DNA of 64,000 nt from Scleromatobacter humisilvae (GTDB taxonomy: Bacteria; Pseudomonadota; Gammaproteobacteria; Burkholderiales; Burkholderiaceae_C). The notes below the pieces were generated by a model that ran no database searches, was not told where the DNA came from, and saw nothing but the letters and a program-made list of their open reading frames with translations. Position 1 is the stretch's first letter. Every line of letters starts with the position of its first letter. Positions 49,182-59,648 of this stretch are shown piece by piece. Location of the stretch: NCBI RefSeq assembly GCF_023231945.1, contig NZ_JAJLJH010000001.1, positions 992,001-1,056,000 on the forward strand, read 5' to 3'. The translations under genes were made by a program, and so were the position numbers.

Positions 49182-50045
49182 ATGCGCAACATCGACGAAC
49201 ACACGATCACCGACGCCGTGCTGCAAAGCATCGCCGGCACCAAGGACGCCCGCCTCAGGCAGGTCATGACGTCGCTCGTCACGCACCTGCACGACTTCGT
49301 GCGCGAGGTGAAGCTGACCGAGGCCGAGTGGAAGGCCGGCATCGACTTCCTGACGGCCACCGGCCAGAAGTGCAGCGACACGCGCCAGGAGTTCATCCTG
49401 CTGTCGGACACGCTGGGCGTCTCGATGCTGACGATCGCGCTGAATCACGCCAAGCCCGCCGGCGCGACCGAGGCCACGGTGTTCGGGCCGTTCCACACGA
49501 TCGACGCGCCGCATGTCGAGCAAGGCGCCGACATCGCCCACGGCGCGCCGGGGCTGCCGATGTTCGTGCACGCCGTCGTGCGCGGGCCGGACGGCGAAGC
49601 CGTCGCGGACGCGGAGGTCGATGTCTGGCAGGCCGACGACGACGGGCTCTACGACGTGCAGCGCCCCGAGCTCGGCGATGCGCGGCGCGCCCGCGCGGTG
49701 CTGCGCACGGACGCGCACGGCGCCGTGCGCTTTCGCAGCATCGTGCCGACGGCCTATCCGATCCCGGTCGACGGCCCGGTCGGCGCGATGCTGGCCGCCA
49801 CCGGCCGCCATCCGTGGCGCCCGGCGCACCTGCACTTCATGATCCGCGCCGACGGCTACCAGCCGCTGACCACGCACATCTTCCGCGACGGCGACGCGTA
49901 CCTCGATTCGGACGTCGTGTTCGGCGTGCGCTCGTCGCTGGTGGGCGACTACGTCGAACACGCACCTGGCTCGGCGCCGGACGGGTCGGTCGTCGACACG
50001 ACGTTCTTCACGCTGGACCAGGCCTTCACGTTGGCCCGGGCCTGA
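49182..50045 (+). CDS. Intradiol ring-cleavage dioxygenase, hydroxyquinol 1,2-dioxygenase type
   Basis: A 287-residue Fe(III) enzyme. The ligand set is Tyr in DGLYDVQ, Tyr in TAYPIP, and the two His in RPAHLHFMI. DVWQADDDGLYDVQ is characteristic of hydroxyquinol 1,2-dioxygenases rather than catechol enzymes. The N-terminal helical dimer domain is present. The maleylacetate reductase that usually accompanies it is not here, and its neighbour hpd belongs to another pathway. Confidence 0.88.
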   Translation: MRNIDEHTITDAVLQSIAGTKDARLRQVMTSLVTHLHDFVREVKLTEAEWKAGIDFLTATGQKCSDTRQEFILLSDTLGVSMLTIALNHAKPAGATEATVFGPFHTIDAPHVEQGADIAHGAPGLPMFVHAVVRGPDGEAVADAEVDVWQADDDGLYDVQRPELGDARRARAVLRTDAHGAVRFRSIVPTAYPIPVDGPVGAMLAATGRHPWRPAHLHFMIRADGYQPLTTHIFRDGDAYLDSDVVFGVRSSLVGDYVEHAPGSAPDGSVVDTTFFTLDQAFTLARA

Positions 50046-50104
50046 ACGGGCGCAGGCCGCGGCTAAGATCCGCGGGCCGTTGTTGGCCGCTCCGAAGATC
50101 CGCC

Positions 50105-50551
50105 ATGCGCCCTGCTTTCCGAATCCTTGCCGCCTGCCTTTCCGCCGCGATCGCGTTGCCCGCAGCCGCGAGCCAGGCCTCCGATGCGGCCGCGTCCTGC
50201 CTCGTGGATCACACGAACGGCCGCGACCGCAAGGATCTCGCGCGCTGGTTCGTGATCGCGATGTCGGCCCACCCCGAGATCAGGACGATGATGACGATCA
50301 GCCCGCCGGTGCATGAAGAGGCGGATCGCAAGACGGCCGCGCTGTTCACGCGCCTGATCGCCGTCGATTGCACGGTCGAGATGAAGGCGGCGATGCAGGC
50401 CGACGGCCAGCTGGCCTTCAAGGTCGCGTTCGGAAAGCTCGGCGAAGTCGCCGTCCAGGAACTGATGTCGGACCCCGGCGTCACCGCGTCGCTGGGCGCC
50501 ATCGACAAGTACATGGACAGCGCCAGGATCAGGGACGCGCTGGCGCACTAG
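50105..50551 (+). CDS. Exported protein of unknown function
   Basis: A 148-residue protein with a signal peptide ending near LPAAASQA. The mature part is helical, with two Cys (ASCLVDH, VDCTVE) that may pair, and an amphipathic ending. It does not match a family I can name. Its stop is 5 bases from the convergent aminotransferase stop. Confidence 0.75.
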   Translation: MRPAFRILAACLSAAIALPAAASQASDAAASCLVDHTNGRDRKDLARWFVIAMSAHPEIRTMMTISPPVHEEADRKTAALFTRLIAVDCTVEMKAAMQADGQLAFKVAFGKLGEVAVQELMSDPGVTASLGAIDKYMDSARIRDALAH

Positions 50552-50556
50552 CGACT

Positions 50557-51726
50557 TCAGGCGGCGCGGGCCTGCGTCTCCAGCCAGGCACGCAGCCGCC
50601 GCACGCCCTCGACCAGCCGCGACGTGTCCTTCGCCGCGAAGCACCAACGCAGCCAGCCCGCGGACTCCGGCGCGAACGCCGCGCCCGGCGCGAGGCCGAG
50701 GCCGGCTTCGATGACCAGTCGCTTCGCGACCGCCAGCGAGTCGTCGAAGCCCTCGATGCGGAAGAACGCATACATGCCGCCGCGCGGCACGGCGATCTGC
50801 ACGCCGGGAATCGCGGCGAGCAGCGGCACCAGCGTGTCGCGGCAGTCCTTCAGGTGCGCGACGATCGCCGGCGTGATCTCCTCGCGGTGCGCCAGCGCGG
50901 CGAGCGCGGCACGTTGCGTGAAGACGCTGGCGCAGGACGTGTTGAACTCGATCAGCTTGCCGAGCGCGTCGGTCAACGCCGCGGGCACCACCAGCCAGCC
51001 CAGGCGCCAGCCGGTCATCAGGAAGCTCTTCGAGAAGCTGTGCGCGATGATCAGGCGGTCGTCGGGCGACGCGACGTCCGCGAAGCTCGGCGCGCACGCG
51101 TTGTCGGTGGTCTCGAAGTACAGGCGCTCGTAGACCTCGTCGGCCAGCAGCCAGGTGCCGGTGGCGCGGCAGTGGTCGAGGATGCGCTGCTGCTCGGCGC
51201 GCGTCAGCGTCCAGCCGGTCGGGTTATTGGGCGCGTTGATCACGAGCAACCGCGTGCGAGACGTGACCGCGGCCAACAGCGCGGCCATGTCCAGCGTCCA
51301 CGCGCCGTCGACCGGCTTCAGCGCGACGCAGCGCACCGTCGCGCCCATGATCGCGGGCTGGGCGACGAGGTTGGGCCAGACGGGCGTCACGACGACGACC
51401 TCGTCGCCCGCGTCCACCAGCGCCTGCGCCGCCAGCATCAGGCCGTTGACGCCGCCGGACGTGACGACGATGCGCCCCGCGTCGACCGGCGGATGCAGCG
51501 CCGAGGCATAGCGCGCCAGGCTCTCGCGCAGCTCGGGCAGGCCCAGGTTCTGCGAATAGAACGTCTCGCCGCGTTCCAGCGACTCGATGGCGGCGCGCCG
51601 GATCAGCTCGGGCGTCACCTCGTCGCTCTCACCGAACCAGAACGCCAGCACGTCGGCGCGGCCCATGCCGGCGTTGGCGATCTCGCGGATCAGCGAGCCC
51701 TGGAGGTGTTCGATGGCTTGGCGCAT
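50557..51726 (-). CDS. PLP-dependent aminotransferase, class I/II
   Basis: A 389-residue cytoplasmic enzyme. Features are NAPNNPTGW, LADEVYERLYF and the PLP Lys in SFSKSFLMTGWRLGW. It ends with the Arg-containing segment WLRWCFAA. It is near the AspC/YbdL-like group; the amino acid substrate is not predictable. With hpd nearby a role in aromatic amino acids is possible but unsupported. Confidence 0.92.
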   Translation of the reverse strand: MRQAIEHLQGSLIREIANAGMGRADVLAFWFGESDEVTPELIRRAAIESLERGETFYSQNLGLPELRESLARYASALHPPVDAGRIVVTSGGVNGLMLAAQALVDAGDEVVVVTPVWPNLVAQPAIMGATVRCVALKPVDGAWTLDMAALLAAVTSRTRLLVINAPNNPTGWTLTRAEQQRILDHCRATGTWLLADEVYERLYFETTDNACAPSFADVASPDDRLIIAHSFSKSFLMTGWRLGWLVVPAALTDALGKLIEFNTSCASVFTQRAALAALAHREEITPAIVAHLKDCRDTLVPLLAAIPGVQIAVPRGGMYAFFRIEGFDDSLAVAKRLVIEAGLGLAPGAAFAPESAGWLRWCFAAKDTSRLVEGVRRLRAWLETQARAA

Positions 51727-51760
51727 GGCGGGTCCGACGGAAGCGACCGCCGATTGTGGG

Positions 51761-53515
51761 CTATGCGCTGAAACTGATGAAGCCGAGCGACCTAGCGCGC
51801 GTCACCGCGTGCTTGCGCGACCCTGCGTCCAGCTTGTTGAACAGGTTCTTGAGATGCCACTTGACCGTCTCGTCGCTGACGTCGATCGACTTGGCGATCT
51901 CCTTGTTGGAGAAATTGCGCGCCAGCAGCAGCAGGATGCTGCGCTCCTTGGGCGTCAGCGTGCGCGAGCCCTGGCGGCGTTGACGCTCCTCGCCGGCGTC
52001 CAGCGCGGCGGCCGTCACGCCCGAAGCCGAGCCGGCAGGGATGTCGATCTGGCTGCCGCGCCGGCGCAGCCGCACCAGCGCCAGCGGATAGTTCATCTTC
52101 TGCGTCGCCTCGGTCTCCTTGGCCGACAGCGCCGCGCGCGCGTACCCGTAGGCGCGCGCGTGGTCGCCGGCCTCCGCCCAGCGCTCGGCCAGGAAGGTGT
52201 AGAGCCGCGCGGGGGCCTTCCAGCCCTCGACGCGGCGGCCCTCGGCCAGCGCGGCCTCGGCGTAGTGCAGCGCGGGCGTCGGCAGCGTCATGCCCGGCGG
52301 CGCGGGCAGCTCGAAGCGGTGGTGCAGGTCGGCCAGGACGTCCGTCACGCCGACGTGCAGCGAATGGAGATCGGACTCCTCGATCAACGCCCGCGCCTCG
52401 CTGCAGACGGCCAGCGCGCGCTGCGCCAGGCCCGCGGCGACGAGCCCGCGTGCGTGGAAGATCAGGTTCAGCGCGAGCGAGTGCCGGAACCCGACCTCGC
52501 GATACAGCGCGATCGCGCGCTCCATCGGCTCCAGCGAATCCTCGATGCGGCCCATCGCCCGCAGCGTCTCGGCCAGCGAGGCATAGGCGATCGCCAGGTG
52601 CGCGCCCGGCGCGCCGATCGACAGCGCGACGATCGCCTCGCTCAGGATGCTGCGGCTCTCCTCATAGGCGCCGAGCGTCTGCATCAGCTCGCCGACGCGC
52701 GTGTTGGCGGTGCCGATCAGCGTGGGCCAGCCGGTGGCGGCGGCGCGCGCGGCGGCGATCTCGAAGCACTGGGCGGCGAGGTCCATGTCGCCCAGGCCCT
52801 GCGTCGCGGCGCCCGCGTTGATCATCGCCACGATCTCGAGCCGCACCATGCCCACCTCGCGCGCGTGCGCGGCCGCCTGGCGATGCAGCAGCGCCGACTC
52901 GGCGGGATGGCGGTACGACAGCGCCAGCGCGCGCGACGAGCACCACAACGCGTCCCAGGCGACCCGCGCCTCCGGCCACTCGGGGCCGGGCGGCTGCAGG
53001 CCGATGGCGTGGTCGATCTCGGGCTCGGAGTAGGCGCGCTCGAAGCTGAGCCAGATCCGCGCGATCGCCAGTCGATCGGGCGCGAGGATCATCTCGAAGT
53101 AGCCGACGGCCCGCTCGTGCGCGGCCATCTCGCGCGCCCGCTGCACGCGCATCTTGGCGAGGACCGCCTCCGCCAGCCACGCGTCGCCCTCGGCGCAGTC
53201 GTCGGCGTGCGGATCGAGATGCTGGCGCGCGTCGGCCAGCCAGCGTTCGGCGACGTCGAAGTCGCACAGCAGCGCCGAGGCCTCGCACGCGGCCAGCGCG
53301 ACACGCGCGCGATGCGCATCGCGCCGACGCGTGCCCTCCGGCGTGGGCGGCAGCAGCGGCACGATGCCGTCGACCAGCCGTAGCGCGCGGGCGCTGTCGC
53401 GCTGGCGCAGGTGCCAGGCGAGCGAGACCGTCGCGGCGAGCACGTCCACGCCCCAGGGCTGGGTCAACACCCCCTCGAGCGCCAGGAGCTCGGCATCCGC
53501 CGCGAACATCTTCAT
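51761..53515 (-). CDS. LuxR-type regulator with N-terminal TPR-like repeats
   Basis: A 584-residue protein. The first ~480 residues are helical hairpins of TPR kind (e.g. AHARAYGYARAALSAKETEA, MDLAAQCFEIAAARA). The last 65 form a LuxR HTH (LTPKERSILLLLARNFSNKEIAKSI, SDETVKWHLKNLFNKL), shown here by parts. It resembles MalT-family proteins that lack the ATPase domain. The start is uncertain: ATG 53515 or ATG 53551. A TACAAT box seven bases before ATG 53515 would give an almost leaderless mRNA. Confidence 0.85.
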   Translation of the reverse strand: MKMFAADAELLALEGVLTQPWGVDVLAATVSLAWHLRQRDSARALRLVDGIVPLLPPTPEGTRRRDAHRARVALAACEASALLCDFDVAERWLADARQHLDPHADDCAEGDAWLAEAVLAKMRVQRAREMAAHERAVGYFEMILAPDRLAIARIWLSFERAYSEPEIDHAIGLQPPGPEWPEARVAWDALWCSSRALALSYRHPAESALLHRQAAAHAREVGMVRLEIVAMINAGAATQGLGDMDLAAQCFEIAAARAAATGWPTLIGTANTRVGELMQTLGAYEESRSILSEAIVALSIGAPGAHLAIAYASLAETLRAMGRIEDSLEPMERAIALYREVGFRHSLALNLIFHARGLVAAGLAQRALAVCSEARALIEESDLHSLHVGVTDVLADLHHRFELPAPPGMTLPTPALHYAEAALAEGRRVEGWKAPARLYTFLAERWAEAGDHARAYGYARAALSAKETEATQKMNYPLALVRLRRRGSQIDIPAGSASGVTAAALDAGEERQRRQGSRTLTPKERSILLLLARNFSNKEIAKSIDVSDETVKWHLKNLFNKLDAGSRKHAVTRARSLGFISFSA

Positions 53516-53605
53516 CCGTGGGATTGTAGGACGCCTGTCCAGGTGGCTCATCGGACGATCGAGACGGGGACGTGCCACAGGCACGGTTGGGCGGCAGCGT
53601 CCGCC

Positions 53606-54328
53606 TCAGCGCGGGACCCGAACCCCCGCCCCGCCACGCTCCGCGGCGCGGCGGCGAACGGCCACGAGGACGCCGGCGCCCAGCAGCATCAGCGCGCAGC
53701 CGTCGGGTTCCGGCACGCCGGGAATGACGGTGCTGACGGTGCCCAGGTAGATGTCGTCGATCGCGAAGTCGTTGCCCGCGCGCGCCGTGTTGCGGTTGAT
53801 CAGGCTCAGCGTCACGCTGGTGCTCGACCCCGAATTCCACGCCTTGCTCAGGCCCTGCCAGGTTCCGGCCAGGGCCAGGTTCGTCGTGGCGGTGCCCAGT
53901 GAATCGCCGGACACCGAGAACTCCAGGATCGACGGCGTGTTGCCCGGGAACGGCGAACTGCAGCAGACGTCGGTCACGAAGGCCTCGAAGAAGTAGTCCG
54001 TGTTGGGCGCGACCGCGATGGTCGTCGATTCCCAGACCACCGCGCCGTCGACGGCGCTCCCGTTGCCCACGTACATCAGGCCGCTGCCAGTGGTGTGGTC
54101 GCCGCCGGAGATGAACAGGCCGTTCCACGGGAACGGGTTCGAGCGGACGGTGTACTGGCCCTCGTCGGTGTTGGCGCCCGGCGAATAGGCGTAGCCCGAA
54201 GTGAAGCCGGTGTTGCCCGCCTCGAAATTCCCGTTGGCCACGAGGTTCGGCGCGCTCGCGAAAGCAGCGGACGACAGGCTGGCGGCGAACGCCAGCACGA
54301 GGCCGGAGGTCAACACGGAACGGCGCAT
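53606..54328 (-). CDS. PEP-CTERM exported protein
   Basis: A 240-residue protein with signal peptide (GLVLAFAASLSSAAFASA) and a beta-rich body (LVANGNFEAGNTGF, a DUF642-like carbohydrate-associated fold). The C-terminus has VPEPDGCALMLLGAG, hydrophobic helix and a basic tail RRRAAER: a PEP-CTERM sorting signal read by an exosortase. No exosortase is in this window. AGGAG lies six bases before ATG 54328. Confidence 0.9.
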   Translation of the reverse strand: MRRSVLTSGLVLAFAASLSSAAFASAPNLVANGNFEAGNTGFTSGYAYSPGANTDEGQYTVRSNPFPWNGLFISGGDHTTGSGLMYVGNGSAVDGAVVWESTTIAVAPNTDYFFEAFVTDVCCSSPFPGNTPSILEFSVSGDSLGTATTNLALAGTWQGLSKAWNSGSSTSVTLSLINRNTARAGNDFAIDDIYLGTVSTVIPGVPEPDGCALMLLGAGVLVAVRRRAAERGGAGVRVPR

Positions 54329-54421
54329 GGGCGACTCCTGGAGTGTGCCGCTCGTTATCGGCCGTCCAGCCGCCCGCGGCAACCCCCAGGATCGCAGCGC
54401 ACTGTCGAGCGCGCGCGCCGC

Positions 54422-55402
54422 TCAGGCCGGCGTGAAGGGCAGCGTCAGGTAGAGCCTGCCGAGGTCGGTCAGGTCGCCAGGGTTCGCGCCCAGCAGGCTC
54501 GTGAAGTGCGCGTCGCTGGCCCAGCGCCCGGTGAACCACGCGTAGCGGAACACGTCGGGGCGGGACTCGCAGGTGGCGACCATGTCGGTCATCTGCGCCT
54601 GCTGCTTGGCGAGCGTGTCGATCGCGGCGCTGCCGTCGCCGTTGTGCCAGTTGGCCATCTCGGTGACCCAGAACGGCTTGCCGTATTTCTTCAGGCGATC
54701 GAGCTGGTCGGCCAGCCCGTAGTCGTACCAGTGGAACGCGATGTAGTCGATCTGCGGGCTGCGGCCGCCGTTGGCCGCCTGGTAGGCCGCGATGAAGGCG
54801 TCCAGCCAGACCACCGGATCGCTGAAGCCGGGCATCGTGCCCCAGGTGATCGCCGGTCCGACGATCTTCGCGCCGGTGGCGGCGGCCACGGCCTCGTAGC
54901 CGGGCCACGCTGCGGCGGCCTGCGACGGCGACATGTCGGCCTGGTCGACCAGGTTGGGCTCGTTGAGCACGAGCAGGTACTTGATGTCGGCGTTGGCCTT
55001 GATGAAGGCCTCGACGGAGGGCGCGTCGTAGCTCGCGTTCCACAGCATCGGCAGGTAGTCCATGGACGCCTGCAACGCCGCGTTCGCCGGCAGCGCGTTG
55101 TTCGGGCGCGTGGCCCAGTTGTACCACCAGCTCACGCCGGTCGACAGCGCCTGCAGGTCGGCCAGCGACGCGAAGTCGTAGGCGACGCCACGCTTGGCGC
55201 TCTTGACCGGCGCCGGCCCGGGCGCAGGCGGTGGCGGTGGCGGCGGATTCGGGATCGGCGCGGGCGGTGCGGGCGTCGGCGGCGTGGGCGCCGTCGCGGG
55301 CGAACCGCCGCCGCCACCGCCGCAGGACACCAGCGCGAAGCCGGCGGCCAGCATCAGCAGGCGCCGGCGGACGTCGCTGTCGGGAAGCGCGTCGCGGCTC
55401 AT
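54422..55402 (-). CDS. Lipoprotein glycosidase, GH128/Asl1-like
   Basis: A 326-residue lipoprotein. The signal ends in LVSCGGGGG, with the lipid-anchored Cys followed by a glycine and a long proline-rich linker. The (beta/alpha)8 catalytic core has acid/base Glu in VLNEPNLVD and nucleophile Glu in WVTEMANWH. The family cleaves beta-1,3-glucans. Its start overlaps the stop of the DUF1111 gene (ATGA), so the two proteins are made together. Confidence 0.87.
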   Translation of the reverse strand: MSRDALPDSDVRRRLLMLAAGFALVSCGGGGGGSPATAPTPPTPAPPAPIPNPPPPPPPAPGPAPVKSAKRGVAYDFASLADLQALSTGVSWWYNWATRPNNALPANAALQASMDYLPMLWNASYDAPSVEAFIKANADIKYLLVLNEPNLVDQADMSPSQAAAAWPGYEAVAAATGAKIVGPAITWGTMPGFSDPVVWLDAFIAAYQAANGGRSPQIDYIAFHWYDYGLADQLDRLKKYGKPFWVTEMANWHNGDGSAAIDTLAKQQAQMTDMVATCESRPDVFRYAWFTGRWASDAHFTSLLGANPGDLTDLGRLYLTLPFTPA

Positions 55403-57816
55403 CGCGAGCTCACCATGTCGATCACCTTCTGGCGGTCGTCGGCGCCCAGCGCCTTGAAGCGGTCGCGCGCCGCCGCGGCCTGGCCGCCGTGCCACAGGAT
55501 GGCCTCCTCGATCGTGCGGGCGCGGCCGTCGTGCAGGTAGCGCACGTTCGGATTGATCGCCGACAGCAGGCCCAGGCCCCACAGCGGCGCGGTGCGCCAT
55601 TCCTGCGCGCTCGCCTTGCCCTGCGGGAAGGTGTCGGCCAGGTCGGGGCCCATGTCGTGCAGCAGCAGGTCGGTGTACGGCGCGATGGTCTGGCCGCGCA
55701 GTTCGGCCAGCCGGTGCGCGGTGCCGGTGGTCAGCGTGGGCACGTGGCAGGCGGTGCAGCGCAGCTGCGCGAACAGGTTCTTGCCGGCCGCGACGCGCGC
55801 CTGCATCGCGTTCTCGGCGGCGATCTGCGCGTTGGTCGTCGCAACCGGCTGCGCGACGATCGTCGGCCCGGTGACCCCCAGCGGCTGCTCGCCGGCGAAG
55901 TGGCGCGCCGGCGGAACGGCCAGCGTGCTGAGGTAGTGCACCAGCAGGTCGAGGTCCGAGTCGCTCAGCGCGGCCTGCGTCTTGTCGGCGGCGCGGCAGT
56001 CGGCACCGGCGGCCGCGGCCGCCAGGCCGCACAGGCGCGTCGGCAGGATGGACGTGGTCACGCCGATGTCGCCGTTCAACGCCGCGGCCGTCTGCTGCTC
56101 CACCGTCGCCGACGTCGCGCGCCAGCCGAAGCGGCCGACTCGCTTGAGCGACGGATTCTTCAGGTCGGTGACGATCTGCAGCTTGCCCACGGCGCCATCG
56201 GCGTCGCCCTGGCTCGCGGTCGCGAGCGCCTGCAGCGCCGACTCCGGCACCGCCTCGAGCAGTCCCATGCCCACCAGGTGCGGCGCGCTGCGCACCGACA
56301 TGTGCGCCGGCATGTCGAGTGCCTTGCCCGAGGTGTCGGTCAACGCGTATACCGGCTTCTGCAGCGTGTATGCCGTGCCGTCAGGATAGGTGCCCGGCGT
56401 CGTCGTGGTCGACGCGATGCTGAGGATCGCCTGGCGGCCGTCGAAGGTCTTGCCGGCATCGGTGATCAATCCCTGCTCGAGATGGCCGCCGAAGCGCGCA
56501 TCGGGGACGACGTTGCCGCTGGCGTCCGAGTCGCCGGTCAGCACCACCATCGTGTTCAGCGCGCCGGCCTGCGCGGGCGTGCTCTTGCCGTCCTCGGCGT
56601 GGCAGGCGATGCACGACGGCTGCTGGAACCTCGGCCCGGCCTTGCCGGCCTGCGCGGTGAACACGGGGTTGCCCGGCTCCGGATGCGTGCCCGTGAGGAA
56701 CGACGTGTGGAACAGCCGGCGCCCTTCCTGGAACGGCTGGATGTCGATGCCCGCGATGTTGGTCGCGGCCTGCATCAGGTTCATCTCGGGCTGGTTGGAC
56801 GTGTCCTCCTGCAGCGTCATCAGCGTGCCGCCGCTGAGCGCCTCGGCGGGGAGCTCGTGCGAGTCCCACGGGATCAGGCTGGCGTCGGACGTCGGGCCCG
56901 ACGGGCCGCGGTACCACGGCCGCGCGCCGGGGCTGCCGACCTTGTAGACAGTGACGTCGGAGTAGTAGTTGAAGCGGCCGAGGTTGGGGTCGCTCTTGTC
57001 GCCGGCCAGGAAGATGCCCAGCTCGAACTCGATCAGGTCGCCGGCCTGCAGCGGCCGCTTCAGCGATGCCGACTGCGTGATCTGCTTGACCAGGACGAAC
57101 TCGCCGTCCTTGGGCGGCACGGACAGGTCGGTCGTGTAGTTGTCGGACGGATCCGAGGGCAGCGCGTCGTAGTTGGCGAGCGGCGTCTTCAGCTCCTGGT
57201 TCGACAGCAGGCTGAAGTTGGGCAGGCGCTTCATGCCGCCGTTGTCGCCATAGAGCGCGACGGCCGTCGGGCCCGGCGCGTCGCCGTCGCGGCGGCCGAT
57301 GTAGCCGGAGCGGAAGTTGGTGCCGTACAGCCACCACTGCGGACGCACGACCACCGTCAGGATGTGCTGCGTGGAGTTCGTCGGCGAGACGTTGTCGTAG
57401 ATCGTGATCTGGTGCGAGCGGCGCTCGAAGTAGTGCGCCGCGAACAGGTCATACGGGTCGCCGGTGCCGGGCGTGTCGGGCTGCTCGCGCGCGTGGCGGT
57501 CGCGCACGCGGCCGCCGATCTGCGTCACCAGCGTGCCGTCGGCGAGCGTGTACTGCGTCGTCGGGTCGGTCTGCGGCCAGGTGAGCGGCGTGAAGTCCTG
57601 CGTCGTGGCGCCGCCGTTACCGGTACCGGTACCGGTTCCCGTACCGCTGCCGGTTCCCGTTCCGGTGCCTGATCCCGAACCCGTTCCGCCTGACGGCGAC
57701 CCGCTGTCGCCACCACCGGACTTGCCACCGCCGCAGGCCGCCAGAAGCGCCGCGACAATCAGCAGGGACGACGCGGCCTTCCAACGGAAGGACACCGGAC
57801 TCTCGACGCATTGCAT
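55399..57816 (-). CDS. Di-haem oxidoreductase lipoprotein (DUF1111/thiol oxidoreductase family)
   Basis: An 805-residue lipoprotein. Lipobox LLAACGGG is followed by a Gly/Ser/Thr-rich linker to about residue 70. An N-terminal ~280-residue domain (FAAHYFERRSHQITIYDN, WWLYGTNFRSGYIG) precedes the DUF1111 part with two haem sites: CIACH beginning at Cys402 and CTACH beginning at Cys687. ALDMPAHM and PLWGLGLL are family stretches. GGAGAG lies before ATG 57816. The family is related to di-haem peroxidases; the reaction is not settled. It is coupled to the glycosidase gene. Confidence 0.88.
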   Translation of the reverse strand: MQCVESPVSFRWKAASSLLIVAALLAACGGGKSGGGDSGSPSGGTGSGSGTGTGTGSGTGTGTGTGNGGATTQDFTPLTWPQTDPTTQYTLADGTLVTQIGGRVRDRHAREQPDTPGTGDPYDLFAAHYFERRSHQITIYDNVSPTNSTQHILTVVVRPQWWLYGTNFRSGYIGRRDGDAPGPTAVALYGDNGGMKRLPNFSLLSNQELKTPLANYDALPSDPSDNYTTDLSVPPKDGEFVLVKQITQSASLKRPLQAGDLIEFELGIFLAGDKSDPNLGRFNYYSDVTVYKVGSPGARPWYRGPSGPTSDASLIPWDSHELPAEALSGGTLMTLQEDTSNQPEMNLMQAATNIAGIDIQPFQEGRRLFHTSFLTGTHPEPGNPVFTAQAGKAGPRFQQPSCIACHAEDGKSTPAQAGALNTMVVLTGDSDASGNVVPDARFGGHLEQGLITDAGKTFDGRQAILSIASTTTTPGTYPDGTAYTLQKPVYALTDTSGKALDMPAHMSVRSAPHLVGMGLLEAVPESALQALATASQGDADGAVGKLQIVTDLKNPSLKRVGRFGWRATSATVEQQTAAALNGDIGVTTSILPTRLCGLAAAAAGADCRAADKTQAALSDSDLDLLVHYLSTLAVPPARHFAGEQPLGVTGPTIVAQPVATTNAQIAAENAMQARVAAGKNLFAQLRCTACHVPTLTTGTAHRLAELRGQTIAPYTDLLLHDMGPDLADTFPQGKASAQEWRTAPLWGLGLLSAINPNVRYLHDGRARTIEEAILWHGGQAAAARDRFKALGADDRQKVIDMVSSR
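57612..57711 (-). repeat. Gly-Thr/Ser linker microsatellite in the DUF1111 gene
   Basis: A low-complexity run built from ACCGGT-like hexamers encodes alternating Gly-Thr and Gly-Ser. The units stay in frame (6 bases each), so length changes would alter linker length without a frameshift. Confidence 0.8.

Positions 57817-59648
<1,832 letters not shown>

Noticed and set aside
57612-57711. CRISPR-like or phase-variable tract
   Set aside because: The repeats are 6-base units coding a Gly-Thr linker in frame, with no spacers. A length change would not switch the gene off.
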